From Stenotrophomonas maltophilia (GTDB lineage: Bacteria > Pseudomonadota > Gammaproteobacteria > Xanthomonadales > Xanthomonadaceae): 64,000 bases of DNA. The notes beneath the pieces are model-generated. The model worked only from the letters and a program-made list of their open reading frames with translations. It did not search any database and had not been told where the DNA came from. Shown here one piece after another: positions 26,931-35,901 of the stretch; position 1 is the first letter of the stretch; the number at the start of each line of letters is the position of its first letter. Where the stretch lies: the NCBI RefSeq assembly GCF_003970865.1, contig NZ_RXLZ01000004.1:1-64000 (forward strand). Direction: 5' to 3'. The translations under genes and the position numbers were made by a program.

Positions 26931-27356
26931 TCAGCGATACAGTTCGAACCGCGCTGCGATCGCGGCAGCAACGTCCTTGTTCTTCGACAGCGTTTCCGGG
27001 TGCATGGAGCCGATCAGACCAACGAGTCCCTTGGCCGGGTCGCCAAACAGGTACTCGCGACTGACTTCCCCGCGTACCACGCCGGCTTCGCGGTCCAGTG
27101 CCAGGATGCCTGCTGCGACGCTGGTGAGATCATCGGTGTTGCCCGGCCACCCGAGGATGGCCTTGTCGCGGGCGGTCAGCAGCCCTGCCAGATCGATCTC
27201 GCGCACGCTGCCTACAGCACGCGGTGGCGCTGCGGCAGTTTGGGCCTGAGATTGCGCGAGCAGCTGGGAGAACGGGGTCTGGGCGGTGGCGTCATTGCCG
27301 CTCAGGGCCTGTCGGGCGGTGTGCAGGGTGGCGGCCATGCCGGCTTCGATCTTCAT
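26931..27356 (-). CDS. Hypothetical protein
   Basis: 141-aa soluble protein with an Ala/Gln-rich N-terminal third and a more ordered C-terminal part (EIDLAGLLTARDKAILGWPG, REYLFGDPAKGLVGLIGSMHPE). The start at 27356 has a gagatcc purine stretch upstream on its strand. No family recognised. Convergent with the acetyltransferase. Confidence 0.6.
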   Translation of the reverse strand: MKIEAGMAATLHTARQALSGNDATAQTPFSQLLAQSQAQTAAAPPRAVGSVREIDLAGLLTARDKAILGWPGNTDDLTSVAAGILALDREAGVVRGEVSREYLFGDPAKGLVGLIGSMHPETLSKNKDVAAAIAARFELYR

Positions 27357-27479
27357 CGTGGATCTCCTTGGGGTACCTGTCCTGAAGACAGGCAATTCCC
27401 ATGCCACAACGCAAGTGGCGGGTCATGTTTTCGTGCCACGATGGGGCGGGACACTTGCTTATTCCACGAAGACAGGGCA

Positions 27480-27989
27480 ATGCACGTTCAGGTATCCAGC
27501 TGGCAAGGTGTGGTGCTGGATCACCGTCACCAAGCGGTGGATCTGCTCCGCCAGGCGTTCCCGGACATGCAGGGCGACGGCTACGCCATTCCGGGGCCGG
27601 TCGCCCTGGTCCTGGCGATGGAAGGCGATCACGTGATCGCTCACCTTGCACTGTACGAACGCAACGTCTTGCTGGACGACGAACCGGAACGCATAGGCTT
27701 GATCGGCGGTGTGGTGGTGCGTGCTGACGCTCGCAGGAAGGGCGTCGCGTCACGCTTGATCGAAGCTGCGCACGCTGAACTGCGCCAGCGCGGGATCGAT
27801 TTCGCGGTGTTGTTCGCCCTCGATCATCGGCACTACGCCTCGGCCGGATATGCGCCGATGCAGAACGAGACCTGCTTCATCGAAGACGGTCACGCGCGCC
27901 GTTTCGTCAATCGAGGCGGCATGGTGGCCGCGCTGGGAGAGCGCCGCTGGACCACGGCCGTGCTCGATCTGCAGGGTGAAACGGTCTAG
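27480..27989 (+). CDS. GNAT acetyltransferase
   Basis: 169-aa GNAT protein: LIGGVVVRADARRKGVASRL is the acetyl-CoA loop and HRHYASAGYAPM the final motif, similar to putative YhbS-type N-acetyltransferases. Unrelated in detail to the gene at 26421. Confidence 0.82.
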   Translation: MHVQVSSWQGVVLDHRHQAVDLLRQAFPDMQGDGYAIPGPVALVLAMEGDHVIAHLALYERNVLLDDEPERIGLIGGVVVRADARRKGVASRLIEAAHAELRQRGIDFAVLFALDHRHYASAGYAPMQNETCFIEDGHARRFVNRGGMVAALGERRWTTAVLDLQGETV

Positions 27990-27993
27990 AACG

Positions 27994-28635
27994 CTAGGCA
28001 GAGGCGCCCATGGGCGTCTCCGCGCGGAAGTTGCGCCCGACCGGTTCGCTCACGCCCAGGTAGTGGCGGAACAGGTAGATCAGCGGTTTCCAGTGCGCAA
28101 CGTCGATGTGCTGGGTGCCAGCCACTGTGATCGCTTCGTGCGCATGCACGCAACGGATGCGGCCTTCGACGATCACGAAGCCCTGGCCGTCATCCTCGCC
28201 GGGCGGGTGCATCGCCATCACGCTGACTTCCACCTGCAGCGGGCACTCGGCAATCGCCACCGGCGCGACATGCGTCGAGTCGACCGCGCTGAATCCACCC
28301 AGTGCGAACTTGTCGCGGACGTGCACGTAGCCCATCGCCTGTTTGGCGGCCGGTACCGGCTCGCAGCCGGTTGCCCGTGCGATCGCCTCGACCTGTGCGG
28401 CCTGTGCGGAGGACGGGAAGTTCAGTACGCACTCGTTGCGCAGCTGCAGGTTGCAATAGCCCTGACCCTGCACGCCGAGGCCCAGCACCACCCGGTTGCC
28501 CAGGGCCCAGAACGAAGACAGCGGACTGATGTTGCTGCTGCCATCGTCGTTCAGCGTGGTCATCAGCAGCACCGGCGTGCCCGGGTACAGGACCGAAGGG
28601 GTGATGCGGCGGCGGGGGATCGGGGCAGTTTTCAC
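27994..28635 (-). CDS. Flavin reductase-like FMN-binding protein
   Basis: 213-aa split-barrel flavoprotein (VLYPGTPVLLMTTLNDDGSSNISPLSSFWALGNRVVLGLG), typical of the flavin-reductase-like/PNPOx superfamily. It starts with GTG at 28635. The head-to-head HTH gene at 28741 is about 105 bases away and may control it. Confidence 0.78.
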   Translation of the reverse strand: MKTAPIPRRRITPSVLYPGTPVLLMTTLNDDGSSNISPLSSFWALGNRVVLGLGVQGQGYCNLQLRNECVLNFPSSAQAAQVEAIARATGCEPVPAAKQAMGYVHVRDKFALGGFSAVDSTHVAPVAIAECPLQVEVSVMAMHPPGEDDGQGFVIVEGRIRCVHAHEAITVAGTQHIDVAHWKPLIYLFRHYLGVSEPVGRNFRAETPMGASA

Positions 28636-28740
28636 GGCAGGCCTTGCGCTATCGGGGTGTCCACTGTGCCTTGGCACCGGGTGCCGACGCTTCGGCCTGC
28701 ATCGAACTGTCGGCCCGCAACGGCATGCCACAATGCAGGC

Positions 28741-29445
28741 ATGGTCCACACCTCCGGTTCCCTTGTCAGCGTCGGTGCCCTGGTCGGTGACCAGGCGCGC
28801 GCATCCATGCTGCTGCAGTTGATGGATGGACGTGCGTATACCGCGACGGAGCTGGCACGCGTGGCCGGGGTGACATCGCAGACGGCGAGCACGCATCTGC
28901 GCAGGTTGGTCGAGGGCGATCTACTGGTCGCCGTCGCGCAGGGGCGCCACCGCTACCACCGGCTGGCCTCGCACGAAGTTGCCGACATGCTGGAGGGCAT
29001 CCTGCGTGTTGCCGACCGCACGCCGTCCTGCACCGCTGCGGCATCACGCAGCATGCCGGCGTTGCGCCAGGCGCGCTCCTGTTATCGGCATCTGGCCGGC
29101 GTGCATGCGGTGGCGATCACCGACCGCTTGTTGCAGGCAGGACATCTGATCCCGCGCGAGGCGCATTGGCAGGTGAGTGTAGAGGGTGCAGCGTTCCTGC
29201 GGGAGCTTGGCCAGCCGCTGGCTGAGTTGCTGCGGCGTCCAGTGACGGTCAAGCCTGGGCGCTATTGCCGAGGATGCCTGGATTGCACCGAGCGGCGCCC
29301 GCATCTGGCTGGCCTGGTCGGCGAGGCGATGCTGGACAGCTTCGTGAAGAACGATTGGTTTCGGCGGATTGAGGGGCGACGCGAACTGCGGCTGACGCAG
29401 CTGGGGCGCGAAGCACTGTGGAAGCAGTTCGGCCTGGCGACATAA
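28741..29445 (+). CDS. ArsR/HTH-20-type transcriptional regulator
   Basis: 234-aa regulator with an N-terminal winged helix (MLLQLMDGRAYTATELARVAGVTSQTASTHLRRLVEGDLL) and an extended C-terminal domain with a cysteine pair (RYCRGCLDCTERRPHLAG). This matches long ArsR proteins of Gram-negatives that neighbour flavin-reductase or exporter genes. Effector unknown. Confidence 0.82.
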   Translation: MVHTSGSLVSVGALVGDQARASMLLQLMDGRAYTATELARVAGVTSQTASTHLRRLVEGDLLVAVAQGRHRYHRLASHEVADMLEGILRVADRTPSCTAAASRSMPALRQARSCYRHLAGVHAVAITDRLLQAGHLIPREAHWQVSVEGAAFLRELGQPLAELLRRPVTVKPGRYCRGCLDCTERRPHLAGLVGEAMLDSFVKNDWFRRIEGRRELRLTQLGREALWKQFGLAT

Positions 29446-29568
29446 GTACCCCTCCAGTCTCATTCGCCCACGACATGGCAAGGCGCTATGGTCGAGCTCC
29501 AAGTCTTAGGGAGCTGCAATGGCGAGCAAGGACATGAACGATCGCGGCACGCTGGCGGTAGGCCAGCA

Positions 29569-29838
29569 ATGAGCAAATCTTCTGTGGAAGTACGTTGGCT
29601 GACGTTCCGGCTGATGAACGGCCAGTCGATCGGGCCGGATCGGCTGAAGGATGGATGGGTGATTGCTTCGGAGACCCGCCACTGCGGGGTGCGCCGCGAG
29701 TCCATCGAAGGCGCGGGCATGGTCTACGCGCTGTATGCTCCGGCCAACCTGGCCTCACCGCGGCGCGCGGAGATGCGCATGCGCGAATTCCTGATGAGCT
29801 CCGGCTACACCTTCACCATGGGCACGCTGGGCGGCTGA
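29569..29838 (+). CDS. Hypothetical protein
   Basis: 89-aa soluble protein starting MSKSSVEVRWLTF. It has an apparent alpha/beta pattern and no membrane segment or known motif. Codon use matches the host. It lies alone between a regulator and a convergent thioesterase. Confidence 0.55.
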   Translation: MSKSSVEVRWLTFRLMNGQSIGPDRLKDGWVIASETRHCGVRRESIEGAGMVYALYAPANLASPRRAEMRMREFLMSSGYTFTMGTLGG

Positions 29839-29853
29839 CGCCGCCCGTTGGGG

Positions 29854-30618
29854 TTACGGGCGCACGGTCAGTGCCTGGCCGAGCATGCCGATCGGACCGC
29901 GTGCATCGTGCAGCACGGTGCTGGTCAAGCCGAGACCCTGGTGGCCAAACGATACCGACGTGTCGAAGCCCAGCCACTCGCCTTCAGGCATGCCGAACAG
30001 GTGCGCGGTCAGATCGAGGTTGGGGAAGGCGACCTCCTTCGGATCGGCGCGCACGGCCATGCCATTGGACAGATCGAACAGGGTGGCGGCACGGGCCAGT
30101 GGACTGACCGGCTCGTCGTCCAGCAGCGCGTGCTTCGCGCGCGCCCAGTAGGTGGCACGGCCGGGCCCCTGGTCGTGCCGGCGGATCTCCACGCTCTTGA
30201 TGAAACCACCTGGCCACACCGTACCTGGATCCCACGCGGGCATTGATTCCGGCGGTGCGATGGCAGCGATCGGCGTGCCGGCGATGGCCTGCGTATCGTT
30301 CGGGCGCATCAGCCACGCACGCACGCGCAGCGCCGGGCGATCGTCATGGCGCAGCGTGGCCTCCACCAGTTCGATGGTGCGACCGCCGCGCAGCACCTGT
30401 ACCTCGGCGTCCATCGCTTCGATCGGGATGGTGCCGAGGATGTCGTAGGACAGGCGCGCGATCAGAAAACCGTGCCCACGCGCTGCGGCGTCGCGTTCCA
30501 GGTGGTGCGCCAGCAGCCCGATCGCCGGTGCGATGTGTTGTTCGCGGATGTTCCAGGCGCCGCCCGTGTGTTCGGTCGGCAGGTAGCGGGTGTCGCTCAG
30601 TCGTTCGAAGAAGGCCAT
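29854..30618 (-). CDS. Acyl-CoA thioesterase-like (double hot-dog) protein
   Basis: 254-aa protein of the TesB/4HBT_3-type thioesterase family (MAFFERLSD, WNIREQHIAPAIGLLAHHLER, YWARAKHALLDDEPVSPLARAATLFDLSNGM, HDARGPIGMLGQ). The start at 30618 gives the family N-terminus. Substrate unknown. Confidence 0.78.
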   Translation of the reverse strand: MAFFERLSDTRYLPTEHTGGAWNIREQHIAPAIGLLAHHLERDAAARGHGFLIARLSYDILGTIPIEAMDAEVQVLRGGRTIELVEATLRHDDRPALRVRAWLMRPNDTQAIAGTPIAAIAPPESMPAWDPGTVWPGGFIKSVEIRRHDQGPGRATYWARAKHALLDDEPVSPLARAATLFDLSNGMAVRADPKEVAFPNLDLTAHLFGMPEGEWLGFDTSVSFGHQGLGLTSTVLHDARGPIGMLGQALTVRP

Positions 30619-30736
30619 CGTATGCGTTGTGTGAGCAGGGAGGGGAGGCGGCAGGAACTCCACCGGTCTCTGCATCGTAAGCGTTCGACATCGCGGTGGG
30701 CTGAGCCGGCTCCCGCAGGAGCCGGCTGGATGCCGG

Positions 30737-30937
30737 TCAGGGAGACGGGCAGTCCGTTTCGCGGCACAGCTTGTACTCGGCCAGACACTGCTCGGAGGTC
30801 TTGCCCCGCGGTCCCTGTGATGTACGCAGGCACTGCTCGTACTTCAGCGTGCAGAACTCGCAGGTTCCTGCGGCGAAGGCCAGGCCGGTCACGGCCATGC
30901 CAAGGAACATCACGGTCTTCAAGGTCGTCTTGATCAT
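30737..30937 (-). CDS. Small secreted six-cysteine protein
   Basis: 66-aa protein with a signal peptide (KTTLKTVMFLGMAVTGLAFA, cleavage near residue 23) and a mature part of about 43 residues with six cysteines (26, 29, 36, 51, 58, 63), enough for three disulphides. Probably periplasmic. No family recognised. Confidence 0.62.
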   Translation of the reverse strand: MIKTTLKTVMFLGMAVTGLAFAAGTCEFCTLKYEQCLRTSQGPRGKTSEQCLAEYKLCRETDCPSP

Positions 30938-31376
30938 CACGTCAGTCCTTTGTCTGCCCTTCATTGGGCGCGGCCACCATAGCAGTCCTTTGGGCACGCC
31001 CCTGATGCACTGCGGCACACGCCGGCTGCACGTGCAGCAGGTGCGGCATCAATGCGTCGCACCCCGGCATTGAATGCGGTGCGAGGGCAAGCGTGCATCG
31101 AAGCAAGGGTCGCACTGTGGGCATTCCATGCGGGAATGGCGCCGAGCATAGATCCCTACACTACCTTGCGCGCGCTGCACTGCCGCAGGGCATTGCCGGT
31201 CGGCGGTGCTGCGTTCTACGCTGGCGGCATGGCCCTGCACAGCACCGCGTCGATTATCCGCATTCCCCACGGGAAGGCGGGGTAGCGCGCGGTCGTCACG
31301 GCCATGCAACCCGCCCGGGAAGGCGGGTTGCATACAGCGCTCTCCCGGGTAGTGGAATCCACCAAGGAGAACGCAG
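30938..31376. other. 439-bp intergenic region with hairpins
   Basis: No convincing gene on either strand. At 31304-31333 is a perfect 12-bp stem (ATGCAACCCGCC / GGCGGGTTGCAT, 6-base loop) in the leader of the following kinase gene, 43 bases before its ATG. The rest shows only short imperfect repeats. Confidence 0.5.
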
Positions 31377-31895
31377 ATGCACGACCTTTCATCGAACGAC
31401 CCTGCGCCGACCCTGCACCTGGTGTGCGGCAAGATCGGTGCCGGCAAGTCCACCCTGTCGCAGCAGTTGGCGTTGAAGCCGCGCCACGTATTGATCAGCG
31501 AGGACGCATGGCTGGCGGCGCTGTATCCGGGCGAAATCCATTCCATTACCGACTATCTGCAGCGCGCAACCACGTTGCGCAATGCGCTGGCCGATCATCT
31601 GCGCGCATTGCTGCAGGCGGGTGTTTCGGTGGTGCTCGATTTCCCATTCAATACGCCCGCCAGCCGCGCGTGGGCGCGCGAAGTGTTCTCGCCGGCTGGC
31701 GCTGCACATCAACTGCATTTTCTCGATGTGGCCGACGAGGTCTGCAAGGCGCGGCTGCGCGCGCGCAATGCACTCGGCGAGCATCCATTCCAGGCCAGTG
31801 ACGAGGAATTCGAGCAGATCACCCGCCACTTCGTTGCACCTGCCGCGGAAGAGGCCTTCGTGGTGATGCGCTACACCGAGGCAGGCCCGGCATAG
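31377..31895 (+). CDS. P-loop kinase-like ATPase (AAA_33 type)
   Basis: 172-aa P-loop NTPase with Walker A CGKIGAGKST (residues 17-26), a DxD-like SEDAWLAALYPGEIHS segment and VVLDFPFNTPASR as the second strand. This is the layout of small zeta-toxin/chloramphenicol-phosphotransferase/AAA_33 kinases. An aaggag site precedes the ATG. Substrate unknown; no antitoxin-like partner is visible. Confidence 0.75.
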   Translation: MHDLSSNDPAPTLHLVCGKIGAGKSTLSQQLALKPRHVLISEDAWLAALYPGEIHSITDYLQRATTLRNALADHLRALLQAGVSVVLDFPFNTPASRAWAREVFSPAGAAHQLHFLDVADEVCKARLRARNALGEHPFQASDEEFEQITRHFVAPAAEEAFVVMRYTEAGPA

Positions 31896-31905
31896 CGCGG
31901 TTGGT

Positions 31906-32823
31906 TCAGTCGACGAAGGCCGGCTTGCCCTCGGTGGCGGTCTGCACCAGTGTCCTGCGGAAGGTCTCGACCAGCGGGCGCAGGTTGATGCGGTGCCAGG
32001 CCGCCCACAGCGGCGTGCGGTAGCTGAACCACGGCAGCTCGCGCAGCACCACGCCCTCCGGTGCCTGGTGGTCCAGGCTGCGCTGGATGGTGGTCAGGCC
32101 CAGCCCAGCGGCGACCAGCCCAAGCGCGGCCAGTGGTTCGGTCGCCTCCATGGCGATGGTCGGGGTGAAACCGGCCTTCGCGCAGGCGGCGATGAAGGTG
32201 TCATGGCGCAGCGCGCTTTCCTTGTGCATCACGCCGATCCACTGCTGGCTGGCGAGATCCTCGGGCGTGATGGTCTCTGCGCTGGCCAGTGGGTGGCCGG
32301 CCGGCAGCGCCAGCAGCATCGGATCGTTCAGCACCTGCGTGGCTTCCAGGTCCGGATCGTCGAACGCGGGTGGTTCGCAGACCAGGGCGATGTCCAGGCT
32401 GCGTTGCCGCAGGCCTTCCAGCTGCACGTCCGACTGCTGGTTGTACAGCGCGATGTGTACGGCAGGACGGTCGCCGCGCAGTTCGCGCAGGGCGGTGGGC
32501 AGTACGCCGGAGTGCATCGCGTATTCCAGATAGCCGATGCACAGGCCGCCTTCATCGCCGCGGCCGAGCCGGCGCGCCAGCGATTCCAGCCGGTTGGCGT
32601 GGGTCAGCAGGGCGCGCGCCTCGGCCAGGAAGGTGCGGCCATCGGCGGTCAGCCGGATGCGTTGCTGCGAGCGTTCGAACAACTGCAGTTCCAGCCGTTC
32701 CTCCAGCTGGGCGATCTGGCGGCTGAGCGGGGATTGGGAAATGTGAAGGCGCTCGGCGGCGCGGCCGACGTGTTCATCTTCGGCGACGGCCACGAAATAG
32801 CGCAGTTGGCGGAGATCGAGCAT
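31906..32823 (-). CDS. LysR-type transcriptional regulator
   Basis: 305 aa. N-terminal HTH (MLDLRQLRYFVAVAEDEHVGRAAERLHISQSPLSRQIAQLEERL) and a C-terminal LysR substrate domain of the benzoate/CatM subtype. Divergent from the aldo/keto reductase gene, its likely target. Its promoter and a CCATCT-N8-AGATGG inverted repeat lie in the 103-base spacer. Confidence 0.9.
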   Translation of the reverse strand: MLDLRQLRYFVAVAEDEHVGRAAERLHISQSPLSRQIAQLEERLELQLFERSQQRIRLTADGRTFLAEARALLTHANRLESLARRLGRGDEGGLCIGYLEYAMHSGVLPTALRELRGDRPAVHIALYNQQSDVQLEGLRQRSLDIALVCEPPAFDDPDLEATQVLNDPMLLALPAGHPLASAETITPEDLASQQWIGVMHKESALRHDTFIAACAKAGFTPTIAMEATEPLAALGLVAAGLGLTTIQRSLDHQAPEGVVLRELPWFSYRTPLWAAWHRINLRPLVETFRRTLVQTATEGKPAFVD

Positions 32824-32827
32824 AAGA

Positions 32828-32880
32828 CCATCTGGGACTCAAGATGGATAAATTATGTCTTGGACAGTCTTATTGGGCAA
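32828..32880 (-). promoter_or_regulatory. LysR promoter and inverted-repeat operator
   Basis: On the minus strand TTGCCC (32880-32875), 17 bases, CATAAT (32857-32852) form a good promoter. A 20-bp inverted repeat CCATCT-N8-AGATGG (32828-32847) sits just downstream of it, placed for autorepression and for regulation of the divergent gene. Confidence 0.6.
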
Positions 32881-32926
32881 GCCTAGCCTATACCTCAACC
32901 TCAACAACCTCCCCAAGGGGAACCCC

Positions 32927-33946
32927 ATGAGCATCAACACTCTGCTGGCTGGCAAGACCCTCGGCTTCGGTACCGCGCCGCTGGGCAACATGTTCCGTGA
33001 CATTCCGGAAGCCGAGGCCCAGGCCACGGTGGACGCGGCCTGGGAACAGGGCACCCGCTACTTCGATACCGCCCCGTTCTACGGCGCCGGCCTGGCCGAG
33101 ATCCGGCTCGGCGACGCGCTGGCCAAGCGCAACCGCGACGATTTCGTGCTCAGCACCAAGGTCGGCCGCCTGATCCTGGACGAAGTGGAAGACACCAGCG
33201 CCCGTGACCTTGGCGAGAAGGGCGGCCTGTTCGTCGCCGGCCGCCCCAACAAGCTGGTCAACGACTACTCGGCCGATGCCACCCTTCGCTCGATCGACGA
33301 CAGCCTCAAGCGCCTGAAGACCGATCGTCTGGATATCGTCTGGGTGCACGACATCGCCCAGGACTTCTACGGCGATGAGTGGCTGTCGTACTTCGAGACG
33401 GCACGCCGCGGCGCTTTCAAGGTGCTGACCCGCCTGCGCGAGGAGGGCGTGATCAAGGCCTGGGGCCTGGGCGTCAACCGTGTCGAGCCGATCGAGCTGA
33501 CCCTGGACCTGGACGAAGCCCGTCCGGACGGCTTCCTGCTGGCGGGCCGCTACTCGCTGCTCGACCATGAGCGTGCGCTGCAGCGGGTGATGCCGAAGGC
33601 GGCCGAGCGCAACACCGGCATCGTGGTCGGCGGTCCGTACAGCTCCGGCGTGCTGGCCGGTGGCAGCCACTTCGAGTACCAGAAGGCGTCGCCGGAGATC
33701 CTGGCCAAGGTCGAGCGCATCAAGGCCATCGCGGCCGAGTACGGCATCAGCATCAAGGCGGCTGCCCTGCAGTTCTCGCTGGCCAACCCGGCGGTGGCTG
33801 CGGTGATCCCGGGCGCCAGCCGTCCCGAACGCATCGCCGAGGACTACGCCGCACTGAAGGAAATCATCCCGGCAGGGTTCTGGCAGGAGCTGCGTGCCCA
33901 GGGCCTGGTCGCTGCCAACGCCCCGCTGCCGATCGACAACATCTGA
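32927..33946 (+). CDS. Aldo/keto reductase (aldose dehydrogenase-like)
   Basis: 339-aa NAD(P)-dependent AKR-fold enzyme. The segment RYFDTAPFYGAGLAEIRLG carries the catalytic Asp and Tyr, and LSTKVGRL carries the Lys. The PFYGAG/STKVGR pattern is that of L-fucose/D-threo-aldose 1-dehydrogenase-like AKRs. The start at 32927 follows ggggaacccc. A SRPBCC gene follows 14 bases later in the same direction. Confidence 0.88.
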   Translation: MSINTLLAGKTLGFGTAPLGNMFRDIPEAEAQATVDAAWEQGTRYFDTAPFYGAGLAEIRLGDALAKRNRDDFVLSTKVGRLILDEVEDTSARDLGEKGGLFVAGRPNKLVNDYSADATLRSIDDSLKRLKTDRLDIVWVHDIAQDFYGDEWLSYFETARRGAFKVLTRLREEGVIKAWGLGVNRVEPIELTLDLDEARPDGFLLAGRYSLLDHERALQRVMPKAAERNTGIVVGGPYSSGVLAGGSHFEYQKASPEILAKVERIKAIAAEYGISIKAAALQFSLANPAVAAVIPGASRPERIAEDYAALKEIIPAGFWQELRAQGLVAANAPLPIDNI

Positions 33947-33960
33947 GTCCCCAAGGAGAC

Positions 33961-34377
33961 ATGCCCATGGCAACTGCATCTGTATCCATCACCGTGCCGA
34001 CCCCGGCTGACCAGGTCTGGAACCTCATCGGCGGCTTCGATTCGCTGCCCGACTGGCTTCCGTACATTCCCCAGAGCACGCTCAGCCAAGGCGGTCGCGT
34101 GCGCCATCTGGCCAATCCCGATGGCGATGCCATCGTCGAGCGCCTGGAAGCCTTCGATCAGGCCGATCGCAGCTACACCTACTCGATCCTGCAGGCCCCG
34201 TTCCCGGTCACCGGCTATCGATCCACCCTGCGTGTGGTCGAGCAGGGCGGCGGTTCGCGGATCGACTGGTCCGGTGAGTTCACTCCGGTGGGCGTCAGCA
34301 ACGAAGAAGCGTCCGCGCTGTTCGAGGGCATCTATCGCGATGGCCTGAAGGCACTGGAAACCACGCTGGCCGGGTGA
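33961..34377 (+). CDS. SRPBCC (MxaD/polyketide-cyclase-like) protein
   Basis: 138-aa Bet v1-fold protein (VPTPADQVWNLIGGFDSLPDWLPYIPQ is typical of MxaD-like SRPBCC). aaggagac precedes the ATG; a second ATG lies two codons later. Probably an operon with the aldo/keto reductase. Ligand unknown. Confidence 0.82.
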   Translation: MPMATASVSITVPTPADQVWNLIGGFDSLPDWLPYIPQSTLSQGGRVRHLANPDGDAIVERLEAFDQADRSYTYSILQAPFPVTGYRSTLRVVEQGGGSRIDWSGEFTPVGVSNEEASALFEGIYRDGLKALETTLAG

Positions 34378-34435
34378 ATGCCCGTGTGGCGTTGACCGCA
34401 TGCAGACGCCCCGGCCGGTCCGGGGCGTTTGCGTG

Positions 34436-34930
34436 TCAGGGTGCGGGCGTCGGTCCACCGCAGGCGACGCGATGCATGGGAAAGTCCATTGCCTGCTTCG
34501 GATTGTCCTGCGCGATCTCGATGCGCGCATGCGCGCGCTGGTCGTCGAGGCGCCGATAGTGGATACGCTGTGGGAAGTCGTTGGCGGGATTCTCGAACAC
34601 GGCTTCATTGCCATCGACCCGGGTGGCGTTGAAGTCTGTGGCGTTCTGGCCAGAGGGCAGGGCGGTCAGTACCAGGCGGCCGTCGTCATGCTGGCGCAGC
34701 TGCATGAACTCGAAGCCCACGGTGCGACCGTCACGCAGGCTGCGGCTGCTGCCGAACAGGGTGTTTCCAGCCAGGGTGGACCACTGCTCGCCGGCACCGG
34801 CCGGCTGGCCATCAAGCTGCCAGCAACCGGCCAGCCAGGCCAGGTGTTCGATCTTCGAGGGTGAGGTGGACGAGGCGTGCGGGGCCGCGAGCAGTAGCGG
34901 CAACAGGGCCAGGGCGATGCGGAGCGACAT
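34436..34930 (-). CDS. DUF6265-like exported protein
   Basis: 164-aa protein with a signal peptide (MSLRIALALLPLLLAAPHASS) and a lipocalin-like beta-rich domain (LAWLAGCWQLDG, FENPANDFPQRIHYRR) typical of DUF6265. Periplasmic, function unknown. Divergent from the AraC gene. Confidence 0.78.
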   Translation of the reverse strand: MSLRIALALLPLLLAAPHASSTSPSKIEHLAWLAGCWQLDGQPAGAGEQWSTLAGNTLFGSSRSLRDGRTVGFEFMQLRQHDDGRLVLTALPSGQNATDFNATRVDGNEAVFENPANDFPQRIHYRRLDDQRAHARIEIAQDNPKQAMDFPMHRVACGGPTPAP

Positions 34931-35064
34931 CGGTGCCTCCATGCGCGGGGATGTGCGGCCTGTATAGCGCCCGCGGGATCACGCGGCCAGTGCCGTCCTT
35001 TCCAGTATTGATTCCGATACGATCTGTCGCATTGAGCCCGCCTCGTTTGACCCGGAGTCCTGTC

Positions 35065-35898
35065 ATGGTCGACCGTCTCGCCATTCTGCTTGAACGTTTT
35101 GCGGTCACCGCCTCGGTGTTCCATGCCGGCGCGCTGTGCGGCATCAACACGCTGGACGGCGAGGACGAGGCTGGGCAGTTGCACCTGGTGCGGCGCGGGC
35201 CGCTGCAGGTCAGCCACGGGCAACAGACCGTGCAGGTCGAAGTGCCGAGCCTGCTGCTGTATCCGCGGCCGATGCCACATCGCTTCAGTACCGACCCGCA
35301 GCAGGGCGCCGACATGGCCTGCGCCAACCTGTATTTCGAGGGCGGCCGGCTCAATCCGATCAGCGCCGCGCTGCCTGATTTCATCTGCCTGCCGCTGGCC
35401 GATCTGTATGGCGGCAACGCGGCGCTGGAACTGCTGTTCGAAGAGGCCTTCGAGCAGCGCTGCGGGCGGGCGGCGATGGTCAACCGGCTGTTCGAGGTAG
35501 TGATGATCCAGGTGCTGCGCCAGCTGATGGAAGGCGGCGAGATGCGCGGCGGCCTGTTCGCCGGGCTGGGTCATCCGCGGCTACGGCTGGCGCTGGTGGC
35601 AATGCACGAAGCGCCCGCACAGTCCTGGACCCTGGAAGACCTGGCCGAGGTTGCCGGCATGTCACGCAGCGTGTTCGCCGCCAGCTTCCGCGAGGCGATG
35701 GGCACCACGCCCGGCCAGTACCTTCAGGGGTGGCGGGTCGGGCTCGCACAGCAGGCGCTGCGACAGGGGCGGCCACTGAAGCGGATCGCCGACGATGTGG
35801 GCTACGGTAGCGAGGCGGCGCTGTCGCGCGCGTTCAAGGCGCACACCGGGCAGTCGCCACGGGAATGGCGTGGACAGGCCCGCGCCAACGCGGCCTGA
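35065..35898 (+). CDS. AraC-family regulator with cupin domain
   Basis: 277-aa regulator with an N-terminal cupin-6 ligand domain (about 10-170) and two C-terminal AraC helix-turn-helix motifs (WTLEDLAEVAGMSRSVFAASFREAMG, IADDVGYGSEAALSRAFKAHTGQSP). The start at 35065 is set by the cupin N-terminus. Such regulators often control neighbouring oxidoreductases, but the target is not evident. Confidence 0.88.
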   Translation: MVDRLAILLERFAVTASVFHAGALCGINTLDGEDEAGQLHLVRRGPLQVSHGQQTVQVEVPSLLLYPRPMPHRFSTDPQQGADMACANLYFEGGRLNPISAALPDFICLPLADLYGGNAALELLFEEAFEQRCGRAAMVNRLFEVVMIQVLRQLMEGGEMRGGLFAGLGHPRLRLALVAMHEAPAQSWTLEDLAEVAGMSRSVFAASFREAMGTTPGQYLQGWRVGLAQQALRQGRPLKRIADDVGYGSEAALSRAFKAHTGQSPREWRGQARANAA

Positions 35899-35901
35899 GC
35901 G

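Noticed and set aside
31049-31546. 165-codon minus-strand frame over the 31-kb gap
   Set aside because: It overlaps the P-loop kinase start and has cysteine/arginine-rich shadow composition without any motif.
31377-31895. Zeta-toxin/antitoxin module
   Set aside because: The kinase fold is compatible, but there is no small antitoxin gene upstream or downstream.
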